Shown here piece by piece: positions 34,546-46,089 of a stretch of DNA of 64,000 nt. The translations under genes were made by a program, and so were the position numbers. The first letter of the stretch is position 1. Every line of letters starts with the position of its first letter. Below the pieces are notes generated by a model that was given only the letters and a program-made list of their open reading frames with translations, was not told the DNA's origin and ran no database searches. The DNA is from Ailurus styani (Eukaryota; Chordata; Mammalia; Carnivora; Ailuridae): assembly GCA_002007465.1 (NCBI GenBank), contig LNAC01000736.1, positions 460,956 through 524,955 on the forward strand, in the 5' to 3' direction.

Positions 34546-36970
34546 CGCACCATAATGATCTAAATATTGAGATTCTTATGGATTGATTATTATTTTCTTT
34601 CAAAATGTAGTTGCTCAAAAATAAAGCTTGTTTTGATAAGTCATGTAAAATTATAATGTTATTGGGAATACATTTTAATTATATAAATGGAAACATTTTC
34701 CCTCATTTTTTTCTTGTATCTATTCATGAACATTACTTATTATTGATGCCAACTGAGAGTTCCACATCAAGTCTATTTTCATTTTCTTGTTTTTGGAGAT
34801 ATAAGTGCCAAGTAAACTTGTTCAAATCAATAAGTAAAAGGTCACAAAAGTTGTTTTAACAGTAGTGTCACAGTCTTTGATTATATGCCAAAAATTTCTA
34901 TGCTCTACCATCAAATGCATTTTTTGATAATTGATCATCTAGAACTACAAAGTATCCTTCTATTTCATTGAAAGGAGAGCTTTGGAGGCCACCAGACTGG
35001 CAACAGGGTCATTTACTTTCTCAACCCAGACTCTACCATGAGGACCTGCCACCCGGGGGTGTGATCCAAGGGCCAGTTCTTTGTGCAAATCAGAAGGACA
35101 GGTGAAAGGTAGTCCTCTTGTCTGTAAGGTGGGCAAAAAGGGGTTGTGAAGAAGGGAATCACAAAATGGAGCTGATATGGCCTCAGGAATGTTCCTCAGA
35201 GGGGCAGAGGACATCTGGGAAAAATAACATAACAGAGCAGGTGGAGGTGGACCTTTGATGCCCTTGCAGTCTGGAGCCAGAACACCCAGTTAGAAGCTCA
35301 CGGGCTTATAGCATGGGGAACTGAGGTCCAGAAAGGCAGGTGCCAGGATGCAGGTGGTAAAGGGGGAGATAGGAGGATGCCGCAGGCAAGGTTTAATATT
35401 CCTGGTTTATGCATGTTATTAGTCCTGCCTGCCTTCCACGGGCACAGATCTTCTCCCCTCTTCAGCTTTCTGTTGGCACTTCTCTCCCATTTGCCCTAGT
35501 CCCTCCCTACAACTCCAGATTTCCTTCCCACAGCAGCATTTTTAGTATGCTGTATTTCAAAAGCACTATAGGATAGTTAATTGTAAGTATCAGTCAGGGA
35601 GCCGTCATTGTTTTTCTCTCAAAAACAACAGCAACAAAAAAATAATTTAACTTCCAAACCATGTTTGAAGGAAGGTTTCTTTTTCCCCTACTTTTTTTTT
35701 CTTTTTTTTTAGACTTGTAAGAGAAAAGAGGATCGTTTGGGCAAAGAAATGAGATAGCTCTTCTCTGACAACCCAGGAATAAATTCCTTCGTAACCTTTG
35801 AAAATAATTCACAAACTCCACGCCTGCTCAGAGTTCCCAGGACAAATCAGGTAATAACTGGGGCCCCCCCACCGTGGTCTGTAGCAGCCAGTGTCAGCTC
35901 AAATGCTCTGTCAAACCACAGTTCACCGTGTTTCATCTACTGGCAGATGATCCCCAACAGAAAACCGCAGTGAGTACCTCCCCATGTCACCGTGAGCAAC
36001 CCTATTGTCTCAGAGATAAATTACAGAAGAAAAGCAGGCTGAAAACAATGTCAGCCAGCCTAAAGAAAAGCACCATTAAGGGTTTTTCCCTGGCCTTTTG
36101 GATGCTGACAAGTACTTTTCTGGGATCGAACATGAGAACATGTTCATTATGAGAAAGTACCAGCATCTTTAAGAACCTAATAGCTTCATGGAGTAGTATG
36201 GTTATATGTTGCATGTCCTTTGAAAAATGTCTCTTTGTCTTCCTGGAGGTCATTTGAATTAACTTTTCATGTTAATAATGATAATTATGTGTCTTGAGTT
36301 GTCAAACTCTGTGTCGCTCAAGAAGATTGAAGTGAGGTGTTCTTCAGGTTTCTTCCCCTGACCTCGCTGCTCACCTCTGTTCCCCCCAGCACCCAGGTAC
36401 CCTGTTTCTCTCCTGAGTCCTGAGCATAACATCCAGCAAGGAGGCACCCTTGGGGCTCTGCAAAGACTCTGACTTCACTGCAGACTCTTCCTTTAGCGAT
36501 TTCTGGTTTTGTTTGCTTTTTTTTACAGTGTTTCCTTACCGAGTTTGAACACCCTCCAGATTGTCTTGCCTGAGAGGGAAAAACAACACCTGCTGTACTG
36601 AATTATATTCTCTACCAGCAGCCTGCTTCATTTCTCCCCTTTTCTCCAAGTGCGTTGCCTTCAGCTCCCATCCTCTTTAATTCAAATAGACTCTCTTGGC
36701 TAGGCCTGGGAGCATACCCAGGACAGACAGAAACCAGCCCTCCCGTGAGTCTGCATTCCCTTGGCTGTCCTGGGGTCCCAGGACCTCTGCTGGATGGCAC
36801 CTGGGCCTGCCTGTCATTCTTTGCGTTTTTGTTTTCATGGAAATTGCCTGTTCTGTGCCTGTAGAGCTCTTGTGGAAGCTGTCGAGTTGAGACCCAAGAC
36901 AGACCCATTGAGCGGAGGATCCCTTCCCTGTGAAACTTGGAGGATCTTTCACAAAAAGGACTGGAGACCT
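34546..36970. other. Repeat-poor unrecognised stretch
   Basis: About 2.4 kb, AT-rich to 34950 then mixed. A 121-codon minus frame (36612-36977) and overlapping plus frames in the GC-richer end show no domain. No repeat family recognised. Confidence 0.45.
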
Positions 36971-37198
36971 GGGACACCTGGGTGGCTCAGTTGGTTAAGC
37001 GTCTGCTTTCAGCTCAAGTCATGATTCCAGGGTCCTGGGATCCAAACCTGAGTGGGGCTTGCTGCTCAGCAGGGAGGCTGCTTCTCCCTCTCCCTCTGCC
37101 CCTCTTCCTCCTCTTCCTTCCCCTCTTCCTCCTCCTCCTGCTCATGCTCTCTCTCACTCTCTCTCAAATAAATAAAATCTTAAAAAAAAAAAAAAAAG
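36971..37198 (+). mobile_element. Older Can-SINE with CTCCTC-rich middle
   Basis: GGACACCTGGGTGGCTCAGT, TCAAGTCATGATTCCAGGG, then an enlarged CT/CTCC block and AAATAAATAAAATCTT poly(A). Target duplication GGACTGGAGACCT (36958-36970) and GGATTGGAGACTT (37206-37218), leaving a few untemplated bases after the tail. Confidence 0.93.
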
Positions 37199-37439
37199 CG
37201 GGGAGGGATTGGAGACTTAAGTTCCTGGGAATGGCCCTGGGAGTGGCCCAGGGAAAGGGGGAGAGATCCCAGAATCTCCCTAAGGAGTCTGTAGCCCTGG
37301 AATGTGGGGGTCTTTTAGCACCACTTTTGCTTCACTTGGAAACCAACTAACTGTGCTAGCTGTGGACATGTATTTTTTTTTTAGGAAAAAAAATTAGAAC
37401 ATGGGTAGCTTATGGCTAAAAACACAACAATTTTGTTTT

Positions 37440-37709
37440 ACATATATGAATATAAGTATAAATGAAAACAATTCCTTCATTTCCCACTCTACTTCCTCTT
37501 TTCTGAAATCACCACACTTTAGCTAAGTATTTGTTGTAGGCATGTATCTCTCCCAGGTTCTACTGATATCCTATAGAATGAGAGATGACTTTAAATTAAA
37601 CACAGAATTATGCCTCACATACTACTTTTCAACTTGCTTTTTTCATAGTGATTGCGGATATTGCATCATGTAAATATATTGAATAGTCATACTTGAATAG
37701 TCATACATA

Positions 37710-37746
<37 letters not shown>

Positions 37747-37900
37747 ACTTTTTAAGTAGCTATATAGAATTCCAATGCAAATGGCATTTCCATGCCCAAA
37801 TTTTATTCACTCCATTGAGGAAAGAGTAATCACATAAACCATTTGTCACTTTTGGATTAAATTGCTGCTCATTTCAAACAATTCCTGTGTCTAATCTCTT
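37440..37900 (-). mobile_element. Old L1 3' UTR relic, antisense
   Basis: 'CAACTTGCTTTTTTCATAGT', 'GGATATTGCATCATGTAAAT', 'AGCTATATAGAATTCCAATG' and 'AATTGCTGCTCATTTCAAAC' follow the antisense 3' UTR of old L1M elements as I recall it. A (TA)n tract has expanded inside. Confidence 0.6.
37710..37742. repeat. (TA)n microsatellite
   Basis: About 16 uninterrupted TA units within the L1 relic. Confidence 0.95.
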
Positions 37901-37999
37901 TTCCCTGTTTGTTGAATGGATGATTGAATTATCCAGAGTGTATCAGAATTCAGTTTAACTTAAATGTGAGGTGGTTTCAACATTTGGAATTCATTTTTA

Positions 38000-38208
38000 T
38001 TTTCTTATTTTCATTTTATTTATTTTGAGAGAAAGAGAACATGTGCATGTGTGCAAGCGACAGGAGAGGGTCAGAGGGAAAGAATCTTAAGCAGACTTCA
38101 CACCCAGAGCAGAGCCTATTGTGGGACTTGATCTCACAAGCCTGAGACCATGATCTGAGCCAAAATCCATAGTAGGACACTTAACAGATTCAGCCACCCA
38201 GGCACGCC
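38000..38208 (-). mobile_element. Old Can-SINE, antisense
   Basis: 'TTTTATTTATTTTGAGAGAA', 'GAGACCATGATCTGAGCC', 'TTCAGCCACCCAGGCACGCC'. Target duplication TGGAATTCATTTTTA (37985-37999) and TGGAGCTCATTTTTA (38209-38223). Confidence 0.92.
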
Positions 38209-38424
38209 TGGAGCTCATTTTTAAATAAGGAAACCAACATTCTCCTAGCACTGTAGAATCTAAGGGTTGGACTTCACTTAAAGGTTCACCTGGAGAGGTG
38301 CTTGTTCATGTGCAAGTCTTCCCTACATCACTCTGCCAAGAGGCCATTAAGGCTCAGTTTGCATGTGGCCAATGACAGGGAAATCATTACTCCCAGAAGC
38401 AATACATTCTTTCAAGACAATGTG

Positions 38425-38548
38425 AGATAATGGAAGAAAGTATGGGTTTGGCAGTCACCACAGCTGGGTTGAACTCTTCTTTTTAGACATGAAACAAGTT
38501 ACCAAAGTGTCTCTATACCAGCTTCACTGTGGCTTATGTTAAAACTAA
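38425..38548 (+). mobile_element. Probable MIR fragment
   Basis: 'GTATGGGTTTGGCAGTCACC', 'CAGCTGGGTTGAACTCTTC' and 'GAAACAAGTTACCAAAGTGT' resemble the MIR core. Short and diverged. Confidence 0.6.
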
Positions 38549-38965
38549 ATACTCAGACGTAAAGCACTCCTCTTGAAATGGAAAGCTTCTGGAATTTAGA
38601 AAATCCCTTTCCCTCTCTACAGAATTTGATTTCAATTCTCTTGCCTCTCTGTGGACCAGAAAAAGTCTAATAATCAACTCAGAATCAAGTAAGGGCACTT
38701 TGTTCTAGGTTGTGTTGTCCCTCTCCTGAAGAAATGAGTAAATTTTATTTAATGAGAAGGGAATCTTAGGGCAACAAAATTTGCAGGGACTGAAAAATAC
38801 TTTGGAAAGTATTTTTCAAAAATATAATCCTCATGCTCTGTGTTTGGGTGAATTGGGCTACCAACACTCTTCAAGGGGGACCTCTGTATTGAGGGGCCCC
38901 AGATTTCTGTTTCCAGACCACATGTCTTCTTGAAGCTCAATCCCATAATATAAGCTGTTAACTAG
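38549..38965. other. Unrecognised stretch
   Basis: No feature recognised. Confidence 0.4.
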
Positions 38966-38967
38966 TT

Positions 38968-39075
38968 ATCTTTATTGAGATTCATTAATTCTACACACTT
39001 GCTGATCACCTTTTCTATGCTGGACTGATGCTAGAAATGAAAAGATGGATAAGATATTGTCCTTTGCTAAAAGAC
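38968..39075 (-). mobile_element. L2 3' end fragment, antisense
   Basis: 'TTTATTGAGATTCATTAATT', 'TCACCTTTTCTATGCTGGAC' and 'GAAATGAAAAGATGGATAAG' match antisense L2 ends. The 39440-39710 sequence ('AGAGCATTCCAGGCATAGTG') may be a continuation. Confidence 0.6.
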
Positions 39076-39079
39076 AAAC

Positions 39080-39430
39080 TTAAGCATATTCATATTACAA
39101 GTTGTAAGAATTTATTTGAGCAAAAATCAATTCAATTCAGGCAGCAAGAATCCAGAAGTGGTTAGTAGCTCTCCACCTACAGAAGATGGAGAGAGACTTT
39201 TATAGAGAAAAGGTAGGAACCAACATGGGGAAATTGTTGATTGGCTACAGACTAAAGCTTGCTTGCCTGCTTCTGACTGATTGTCCTTAAGGTTTGATTT
39301 TGTAACCTAGAGGCATTTACAGGCTTAGATTTGGGTTTGCTTACCTAGACTGCCAGGTCATTAGAGCTACATAGGTTTTATGACCTCCTTTTTTAATTAA
39401 CTTAACAACTTGTTCTCAAGGTCTTCTAGA
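39080..39430 (-). mobile_element. Possible ERVL-type LTR relic, antisense
   Basis: 'GAATTTATTTGAGCAAAAAT', 'GCAGCAAGAATCCAGAAGTG', 'AGAGAGACTTTTATAGAGAA' and 'TGATTGGCTACAGACTAAAG' resemble antisense MLT2/ERVL-type LTR text. It appears to split the L2. No retroviral genes visible. Confidence 0.45.
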
Positions 39431-39736
39431 AGAGACAGATAAGTGGACATGGAATGATAGGATCACATGCAAAGGCCAGGGATACTGGACCAGACAAAGC
39501 TTACTTAGACCAAGCCTTAATGGAGTTAGCAGTCAGGCCTTGGTGAGCGGTCAGGGTAAGAAGTGAGGATTAGTGGCTGTGTCTTGGAAAGAAGAGATGT
39601 AAAAGAAAGAGCATTCCAGGCATAGTGATCCAACCCAAGACACTTGAGAGAACATCTGTTTCTAGGGATCACAGGCAGGGCAATATGAATGGTGTGCAGA
39701 GCATAAGCAGGCAGTGATGAGAGATGAAGGCAGAGT

Positions 39737-40329
39737 AGTTTTTTATTGCTGCCATAACAAATTACCTCAAACAGCATTTTCCAACAAGGCCAATTTCCTA
39801 TCTCCCAGCTCTGTTGGTCAGGTCAGTGTGCCTCAGCTGTGTGCGCTACTTAAGAGTCTCACAGGGCTGATATTAAAAATTGGCTGGGTCGAGTTCCTTT
39901 CTGGGGGCTCTGGGGAGGAGGCCACTTCCAAGCTTCGTCAGGTTGTTGGCAGAATCCTGCTTCTTCTGTGTAAGACGAAGGGCCCCATTTCCTTGCTGGC
40001 TGTCAGCCAGGGGTCACCTTTAGCTCCTGAAAACCTCTCTCTAGTTCTTCTGCATGATTCCCTACATCTCAGAACCAGCAATGGAGCATCAGATCCTTCC
40101 CATGCTTGGAATCTTTCAGACTTCCCCTCTTGCCCTCTTTGTCCTCCAGGCTAAGACAGCTTTCTACTTCAAGTGCTCTTGTGATCAAATTGCCACTCCC
40201 CCACCCCCATGTAATCCATAGTAGTCTCCCATCCTCGAGGCCCTTAACTGAATCACATCTGCAAAGTCCCTTTTGTTTTGGGGATAAGAACATTGGGCAT
40301 CACTGGGGGACATTATTCTGCCTACCAGA
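39737..40329 (-). mobile_element. MaLR-type LTR relic, antisense
   Basis: 'TATTGCTGCCATAACAAATT' at the start, 'GTCAGGTTGTTGGCAGAATC', 'CTTGCTGGCTGTCAGCCAGG', 'GAATCACATCTGCAAAGTCC', and 'GACATTATTCTGCCTACCAG' at the end give a collinear antisense LTR. The 146-codon plus frame 39714-40154 lies inside it and is not a gene. Confidence 0.78.
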
Positions 40330-40526
40330 ATGTGGTCAGCACCAAGAGATAACCTCAAAGTTTGTGTGAGTGCATGCATGCACACAAGAACTCTGCACAC
40401 AAGTCAGGATTACACAAGTCAAGGTTCACAAAGTAGAGAAGCACCAAATGACATGTTCCTTTCTTGGAGATTCGAGAACATATTTTTATGTTAAGGACTG
40501 TGCTAAGGAAATCTATAACTTTTCCC

Positions 40527-40635
40527 TAGTGTTTCCCAAAATTAGTTTTACCTTAAAATTTCTTTTTTTCCTTGAAGTTTCCTTACTAACTCCCTAGGAA
40601 CTGGTATCATACAGATGAGGCTTTGGGAAACTGAT
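40527..40635. mobile_element. Short hAT-like non-autonomous DNA element
   Basis: Ends are inverted: AGTGTTTCCCAAA (40528-40540) and TTTGGGAAACTG (40622-40633). The unit is about 110 bp and CTAG/CTGA-type flanks leave the target duplication unclear. It resembles MER-class hAT miniatures; family not assigned. Confidence 0.5.
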
Positions 40636-40964
40636 TTAGAGAGATAAATCAAGATGTTCCTCAGCCACACTTAAATATTTACATATTGTCTTAAAGGCTG
40701 AGAGTCAGTGCAGGACTTTTTGCAGGGAAATACATCATCAAGAAGATTTTAATAAGACTCCTCAGGACACAGAGGAGAATGAATGGTAGGGAAGGAAGAG
40801 GTGCAGTAGGAGGGAGAAAGGGTAGAAGGCAGGAGTAGGATTCTAAACAAGAAATGTCATTAGGCAGAATTCAAATGGATGGGTAAGATGGGAAGAAATA
40901 AGTGTTGGAGGGTAGATTTGATTTTTGCAAACACTTCATTTTGAGGCCAACACTGGCCTTCACT

Positions 40965-41365
40965 CTCTCCCTGTGTACCTTATTTACACTCCAGAGGCTG
41001 TTTAAATTCTCTAGCAGGCCAAACCTTGCCATGTCTGATCTTTGCCCATGTTACTGCCTCTGCTCAAAGCTCCCTCTTCTCTCCTCTGCACCATATTGGC
41101 CTGTCAGCTTGATGTTTCATTCTTTTGGACAAGACATTTCTGCTCCTAGGAAGACTTCCCACTCAACGACATTCATTGCCTCCAGATGGAGGCTAACAGA
41201 CTAACAGCTGACTCCATCACACTGTTCTATGATCAACTTTCTTATTTGTCCTCCCCTAGAGGTAAGTACTGTAAGTAAGGAACCATGAGTTAATTGTGCA
41301 TTTTCATTCATAGCACATTTCCTGGCACAACATATGGCCTCAATAAACATTTACCTAATGACCCA
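40965..41365 (+). mobile_element. L2 3' region
   Basis: 'TTGCCCATGTTACTGCCTCT', 'GAAGACTTCCCACTCAACGA', 'TAGCACATTTCCTGGCACAA' and 'CTCAATAAACATTTACCTAA' follow L2 3' order. The 100-codon plus frame 40902-41204 lies within it. Confidence 0.85.
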
Positions 41366-41482
41366 AAAAATGAATTAAATATATCAACTGGGTAAAAGAA
41401 TTTAAGAAAAATAAGATGTGGCCACAAACTTTTCCAACTCTTTTCTAACATAAGAATCAGTTACTGGGCTGAGATCATTCTT

Positions 41483-41665
41483 TTTTTTTCAAAGGTTTTA
41501 TTTATTTATTTGAGAGAGAGAGAGAGCACAAGCAGGGGGAATGGCAGAGGGAGACGGAGAAGCAGGCTCCCTACTAAGCAAAGAGCCTGGACTGGATCCC
41601 AGGATTCCAGGATCATGACCTGAGCCCAGGGCAGATACTTAACCAACTGAGCCACCCAGGTGCCC
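41483..41665 (-). mobile_element. Older Can-SINE, antisense (first of a stacked pair)
   Basis: AAAGGTTTTATTTATTTATT, GCACAAGCAGGGGGAATGGC, AGGATCATGACCTGAGCC, ACTGAGCCACCCAGGTGCCC. Perfect 18-bp target duplication TGGGCTGAGATCATTCTT at 41465-41482 and 41666-41683. The right copy abuts a second SINE. Confidence 0.97.
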
Positions 41666-41683
41666 TGGGCTGAGATCATTCTT

Positions 41684-41872
41684 TTTTTTTTTTTTTTAAG
41701 ATTTTATTTATTTATTTGACAGAGAGACACAGCTAGAGAGAGAACACAAGCAGGGGGAGTGGTAGAGAGACAAGCAGTCTTCCCACCGAGCAGAGAGCCT
41801 GATGTGGGGCCCGATCCCAGGACCCCCGAGCCAAAGGCAGACGCTTAACGACTGAGCCACCCAGGCGCCCCA
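41684..41872 (-). mobile_element. Can-SINE, antisense (second of a stacked pair), internally deleted
   Basis: AAGATTTTATTTATTTATTT, CCGATCCCAGGACCCCCGAG, ACTGAGCCACCCAGGCGCCC. Target duplication GCTGAGATCATTCTT at 41669-41683 and 41873-41887. The usual ATCATGACCTGAGC part (box region) is missing near 41825. Confidence 0.96.
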
Positions 41873-41887
41873 GCTGAGATCATTCTT

Positions 41888-43555
41888 GAGTGAGTTTTTA
41901 TTATGCATCAAAATGTGACATGGCTGATGTAAGAAAATGGAGAAAGCCTCCTTTATGCCTTACTAGCCATACAAAGCTTAAAGAGTTTTTAATTATTCTC
42001 CATTTTCTGGTTGTGACCTAGTAAATGAGGCCCTTCATCTAGTGTTATGGTGTAACACTAGCATTTGGAGTAAGGGTAATGATGGCAGCTACTTTGAAAG
42101 GGATTAAATTCATTTGTGGGTTTAAGGTGTGTTATGTTAGAGTTTCAAAGTCAGTTTTTAGATATAATCATCTTTCACATGATGTCAATAGGACATTTGA
42201 CTGAGTATTTTCTGGGAGGTTTGAACATGAGCAAACCAAAAGCAGAGATTTGATTTGTAGTCAAATGGTATATGGTCTGAGGAGGTCATTTGAAACATTT
42301 CTTACAAAAAGTTGTACCTTGACTGTACTGTCAACTCAAATCAAGTACCACACTCCCAATTTTTTTCTGACTGAACTGTGGCATGAGGTTGACCTAATAA
42401 GTAATCAGTTCACACCTGATGGCACACAGTTGTTACTCCTGCTGACACGCTGAGGTCAGGCTGCTTCAGTCACAGTGTGATGAGCTCTGTTCAAGACCTG
42501 AGAAGTTGGCAGACATGGGACCCTCCCCTGCCAGGCCATGTCTAACTGATATGGTGTCACACCTTTGTCTGAGGATGCCAAACTTGGCTCTCAGTGATCC
42601 ATGAAGCTGGCATAGGGACACAAGCTGGAGTCAGATCTTTATTTTAATGGAGGATAGAGATTTCTTGAATTTTTCATAAAAATGATGCCAGGACAAACAC
42701 AGTAGCCCTCTTCACTAACTTGCTTCAACTTTTAGCTATTTCCGTGAACCTCTCTGCTCATCCTCTTTTGTCTTTATATGCCTCTTATCCATTTCTTTGG
42801 GATGACTTAAATTCCAATTTTCCATACCACAGAAACAGAAAGCCACTAAAACTCCATATTAAAGCCATATTTTAGATTTTAAAATGACCAGATAGGCATT
42901 ATTTAGTAGCAATGAGGTAAAGCTTAAGAGAGAGGGACAATCTTGAAAACATCAAAGTTTTAAACCAGCAGCAGATCAGAGGGCAATCCTAATTAATAAA
43001 TAAGGAGATGAAGGCTACTAGTCTTGTGTGTTGCTTTGCTCCTGAGAATGACATAGTCATAAAGAGCAACTATTATCAGGGAGTTTTCAAATATGAAGAT
43101 AATAACGAACTATATAACATGGATGCTTTGCCTCTTCTGGCTTCAGAATAATCCTGAATGTCCTCGATTTGTCCTCTTCCCGTATTTCATATTCATAATT
43201 CAAGGGATGTTAAACTCATGGCCACAAAGTAAAAGTGACCTCTACTGCTGCGTGTTCTCCAAAGACTTTCAGGGCTTTTTTCTTTTACACAGAACCTGGA
43301 GTTGAAAGGAAGTTTGAAGGTCATCAGTTTCAAGCTTTAGATGATAAGACAATGTTCTTGTAATATCCCTGTGTGATCAGTACAGTTTCCAGGGCATCTC
43401 GGACACTACTACATCCCTTCTTCAATCAAAGAGGCTTTCAAAGACCACTTCAATTTCAAATCTAATCAGGCTTCCAGTGAATTTGGGGGTAGAATATTCA
43501 CATAGGTTTCCAGGTGGCAAGGGCCAGTTTGACATGGCTTGATTCACTGCTCCTC
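41888..43555. other. Repeat-poor unrecognised stretch
   Basis: About 1.7 kb with no identified family, exon or RNA. A weak MIR-like patch may exist near 43300-43360. Confidence 0.42.
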
Positions 43556-43559
43556 ACGA

Positions 43560-43940
43560 GGAAGGGTTACAAGTCCTTGTCTCCCTGACACTAGGCTTGG
43601 TCAGATGACTCATGGCACCCCTTTCTGTGGAAAGACTGTACTGGTCTAACCCTTAAATTGAGGTTTGGTCACATGACCTGTTTTGGCTGATGAATGGGTA
43701 TGAAAGTGATGAACGTCTCTTCTAGGCAGAAGCTCTAAAAGATATTTGGTGACTCTGTCCTCTCTCTTTGCTGTAGAACTGATATTAACATATCTCAGAT
43801 ATGTTACTCTTGGAGTAAAGCTGTATCTGATGTGCAGCCATTCATGTGAATGAAAAATAAACTTATATTTGTTTTCCTAAACATTGAGATACTGGGGTCA
43901 ATTTTTACCACAACATAACTTAGCCTAAACTGACTAGTAC
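43560..43940 (+). mobile_element. MLT1-like (MaLR) LTR relic
   Basis: 'TCACATGACCTGTTTTGGCT', 'AATGAAAAATAAACTTATAT', then 'CATAACTTAGCCTAAACTGA' and 'CTAGTAC' match the end of old MLT1-group LTRs, with the AATAAA signal in place. No retroviral genes. Confidence 0.72.
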
Positions 43941-44162
43941 AATCACTTAACACTGGTTGGCACCCTCTAGCGGGAACTGAAAAATAAAAATTAAGCCAAC
44001 TATTGGGCTGGTCAGAGAAGGGGGTGGGGATGAGGAGAGGCACAAGAATATTGGCCTAGGAAGAAAAACTTATTTATCAAAATTTGCGACCCAAAGACAT
44101 GAGCTACATGGGTAAGAAGGGGAAGATGCTAAGTCAAGGAGCTAAGGCAGAAGTCCATTTAT

Positions 44163-44245
44163 TCATGAATTCATTCCTCATCCAACAAGTGTTTATTAAG
44201 CAATTAGTATTTTCTAGGCTGTAGTCTAGTGTTGGGATGAAAGTA
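44163..44245 (-). mobile_element. L2 3' end, antisense
   Basis: 'AATTCATTCCTCATCCAACA', 'AGTGTTTATTAAGCAATTAG' and 'GGGATGAAAGTAGTGAATAA' match the antisense L2 3' end. Confidence 0.65.
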
Positions 44246-44249
44246 GTGA

Positions 44250-44345
44250 ATAATAGAATGTGTTCGTTTTGTTCACCACCATACACTCAAATGCCAAGAA
44301 TAATCCTGAGACTATTTTAGGAACTTAAATATTCAACAAATAGTT
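44250..44345 (+). mobile_element. L2 3' end, sense
   Basis: 'TTTTGTTCACCACCATACAC' and 'CAACAAATAGTTTCTTACTG' follow the L2 3' end on plus, immediately beside the antisense copy. Confidence 0.5.
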
Positions 44346-44699
44346 TCTTACTGAATGATGGGGCACCTGATAGGAGTGAGATCTCATGGTGAATGCCAGA
44401 CCCTGGTATCCCAATGAAGGCTCAAAGTATAGCATGGTTTGATGGCAACATGACATCATAGAGCTAGATGAGCTCCCTAGATTTCCCAGATGGAGACCCA
44501 GCCCCAGTTACTATCCTTCGCTAGAGCTGCTGGTGCCATGAGGGTAGCAGAAGCTGGGTCCTAAGTGCTGTGCCCCTGGGTGCTCCTGGTAGAACCCAGA
44601 ATGTATCATATGCAGACATTCCTAGAAGAATTGTGTGTTTAAACTGAATCAACACTCATTGAGTGGTTCTATCACAGGGGGAGAAGGGCAAAGAGTATT

Positions 44700-44897
44700 G
44701 TTGATAGGATTGGATGCAGCTGTGTGCCTTCATTAGTTATATGACCATGGGTGAGCAAGTTGTTTACTTTCCCTGAGTTTTTTTTTCTTTTTTTCCAGAT
44801 GACCTTAATGGTATTAATGGCATAAAGTTGTGAGGATCAAATTCGATAATACATGTAATTCAGTATACTACATAGCAAGTAGTGACCACTTCCTAAA
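44700..44897 (+). mobile_element. MIR SINE relic
   Basis: 'CATTAGTTATATGACCATGG', 'GAGCAAGTTGTTTACTTTCC', 'GTTGTGAGGATCAAATTCGA', 'AATACATGTAATTCAGTATA': MIR core and 3' part. Confidence 0.87.
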
Positions 44898-45204
44898 GGA
44901 CAATAGTTGACAACATCCACAGTCATTGTGTCACAATTACCATTATTCCCATCTGAGTGCCCTGGTCTCCCTAGCAGCTTGACCATGTGGCTTAGCATTA
45001 TGGAATTTTGTTTGCTGTACTTGGCTATAGTAATCTAATATAAACATGAATATGAATATAAATATAATCCAACTCTGGTTTTTGTCTATCATGTAACTGA
45101 AGCCTTATTTTCTCAATAAATTTAAATTGATGACAGTAGTAGGAGAAAGGATTAAAGGTGACCATTTGTTATACAAAACAGACAGTGGACTTTGGATTTA
45201 ATCC

Positions 45205-45445
45205 TTTCCCACTTTGACATCAATAAGCACTGTGCCAGAGGCTTTGGAAATATAAGAATGAAGCAGATAGATACTGAGCTCCAAGAATATTCATTGCAAT
45301 AAAAGAAATGAGACATAGACATTAAATAAAGCAGAAATGATAAATATCATTAAAAGGGGTAGTAATATAATCTGTAGTTCAGAGAAAGGTAGATTACAGG
45401 CAAGTGGAAGGGCCTCATGGAGGAAGTGGCAGGTTAGGTGGGATT
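45205..45445 (-). mobile_element. L2 3' region, antisense
   Basis: 'AATAAGCACTGTGCCAGAGG', 'GAGCTCCAAGAATATTCATT', 'AGGGCCTCATGGAGGAAGTG' follow antisense L2. It resumes at about 46032 after the LTR ('GCATTTGGGGAAGAAAGAAT'). Confidence 0.75.
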
Positions 45446-46028
45446 TGATGTAGGAAATGTTGGGATTGGGAGCCAACACCCAAGAAAGAATTCTTGAGAC
45501 ATCTTCAGTGCAAAAAGGTGGTTTTATTAAAGCGTGGGGACAGGACTCATGGGCAGGAATAGCTGCACCGGAGTCATGAGGAGTGGACCACTATGTACTT
45601 TCAAGCTGGGAGGGGGTTAGGGATATCAAAAGTCTTTAAGGAATTTTGGAAGCAAGGTTTCCAGGACCTTGAGGGGGCTATCTATGGTTGGAAAAGGTCA
45701 TTTATTGCCGTCTAATAATACCTTAGTCAGGAGACCCTTCAGATGTATATCGGTGGGCCATATGCTTGGGGGATGAACACCAACATGCATCCTGGAGACA
45801 GAGATAAAGGAAGTTTCAAAGGAATTTTGATATGTTAAAGAAGACTTACAGGATCCTGGGAGTAGGGATAATGTCAAGCTAAGATTGCCTTTTGCTCTTA
45901 GCAAAGTATTTACATCGAGGCAGCTGAGCTCTGGGAGGAAGGTCACTCTGCCTATTTCCAGGACTTTTCAATGGGCGTAGGCAGTCAGGAAATTTAATTT
46001 TTTTCTTTGCCCTTTGTTTCCCACATCA
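45446..46028 (-). mobile_element. Solo LTR, antisense, carnivore-type
   Basis: 583 bp with inverted ends TGATGTAGGAAA (45446) and TTTCCCACATCA (to 46028), and an antisense AATAAA signal in 'GGTTTTATTAAAGC' about 85 bp from the left end. Flanking GGATT / GGGTT fits a 5-bp target duplication with one change. It sits inside an L2. No primer-binding or polypurine sequence nor retroviral genes follow, so it is a solo LTR. I recall similar LTRs in carnivore genomes but do not name the family. Confidence 0.75.
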
Positions 46029-46089
46029 GGGTTCATTTTGAGTAAGTGAAGATGGACCTGCATTTGGGGAAGAAAGAATAGCTTTGTTC

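Noticed and set aside
36612..36977. 121-codon minus frame overlapping plus frames
   Set aside because: Frames open on both strands in a locally GC-richer segment, no domain recognised.
39714..40154. 146-codon plus frame
   Set aside because: Lies inside an antisense MaLR-type LTR.
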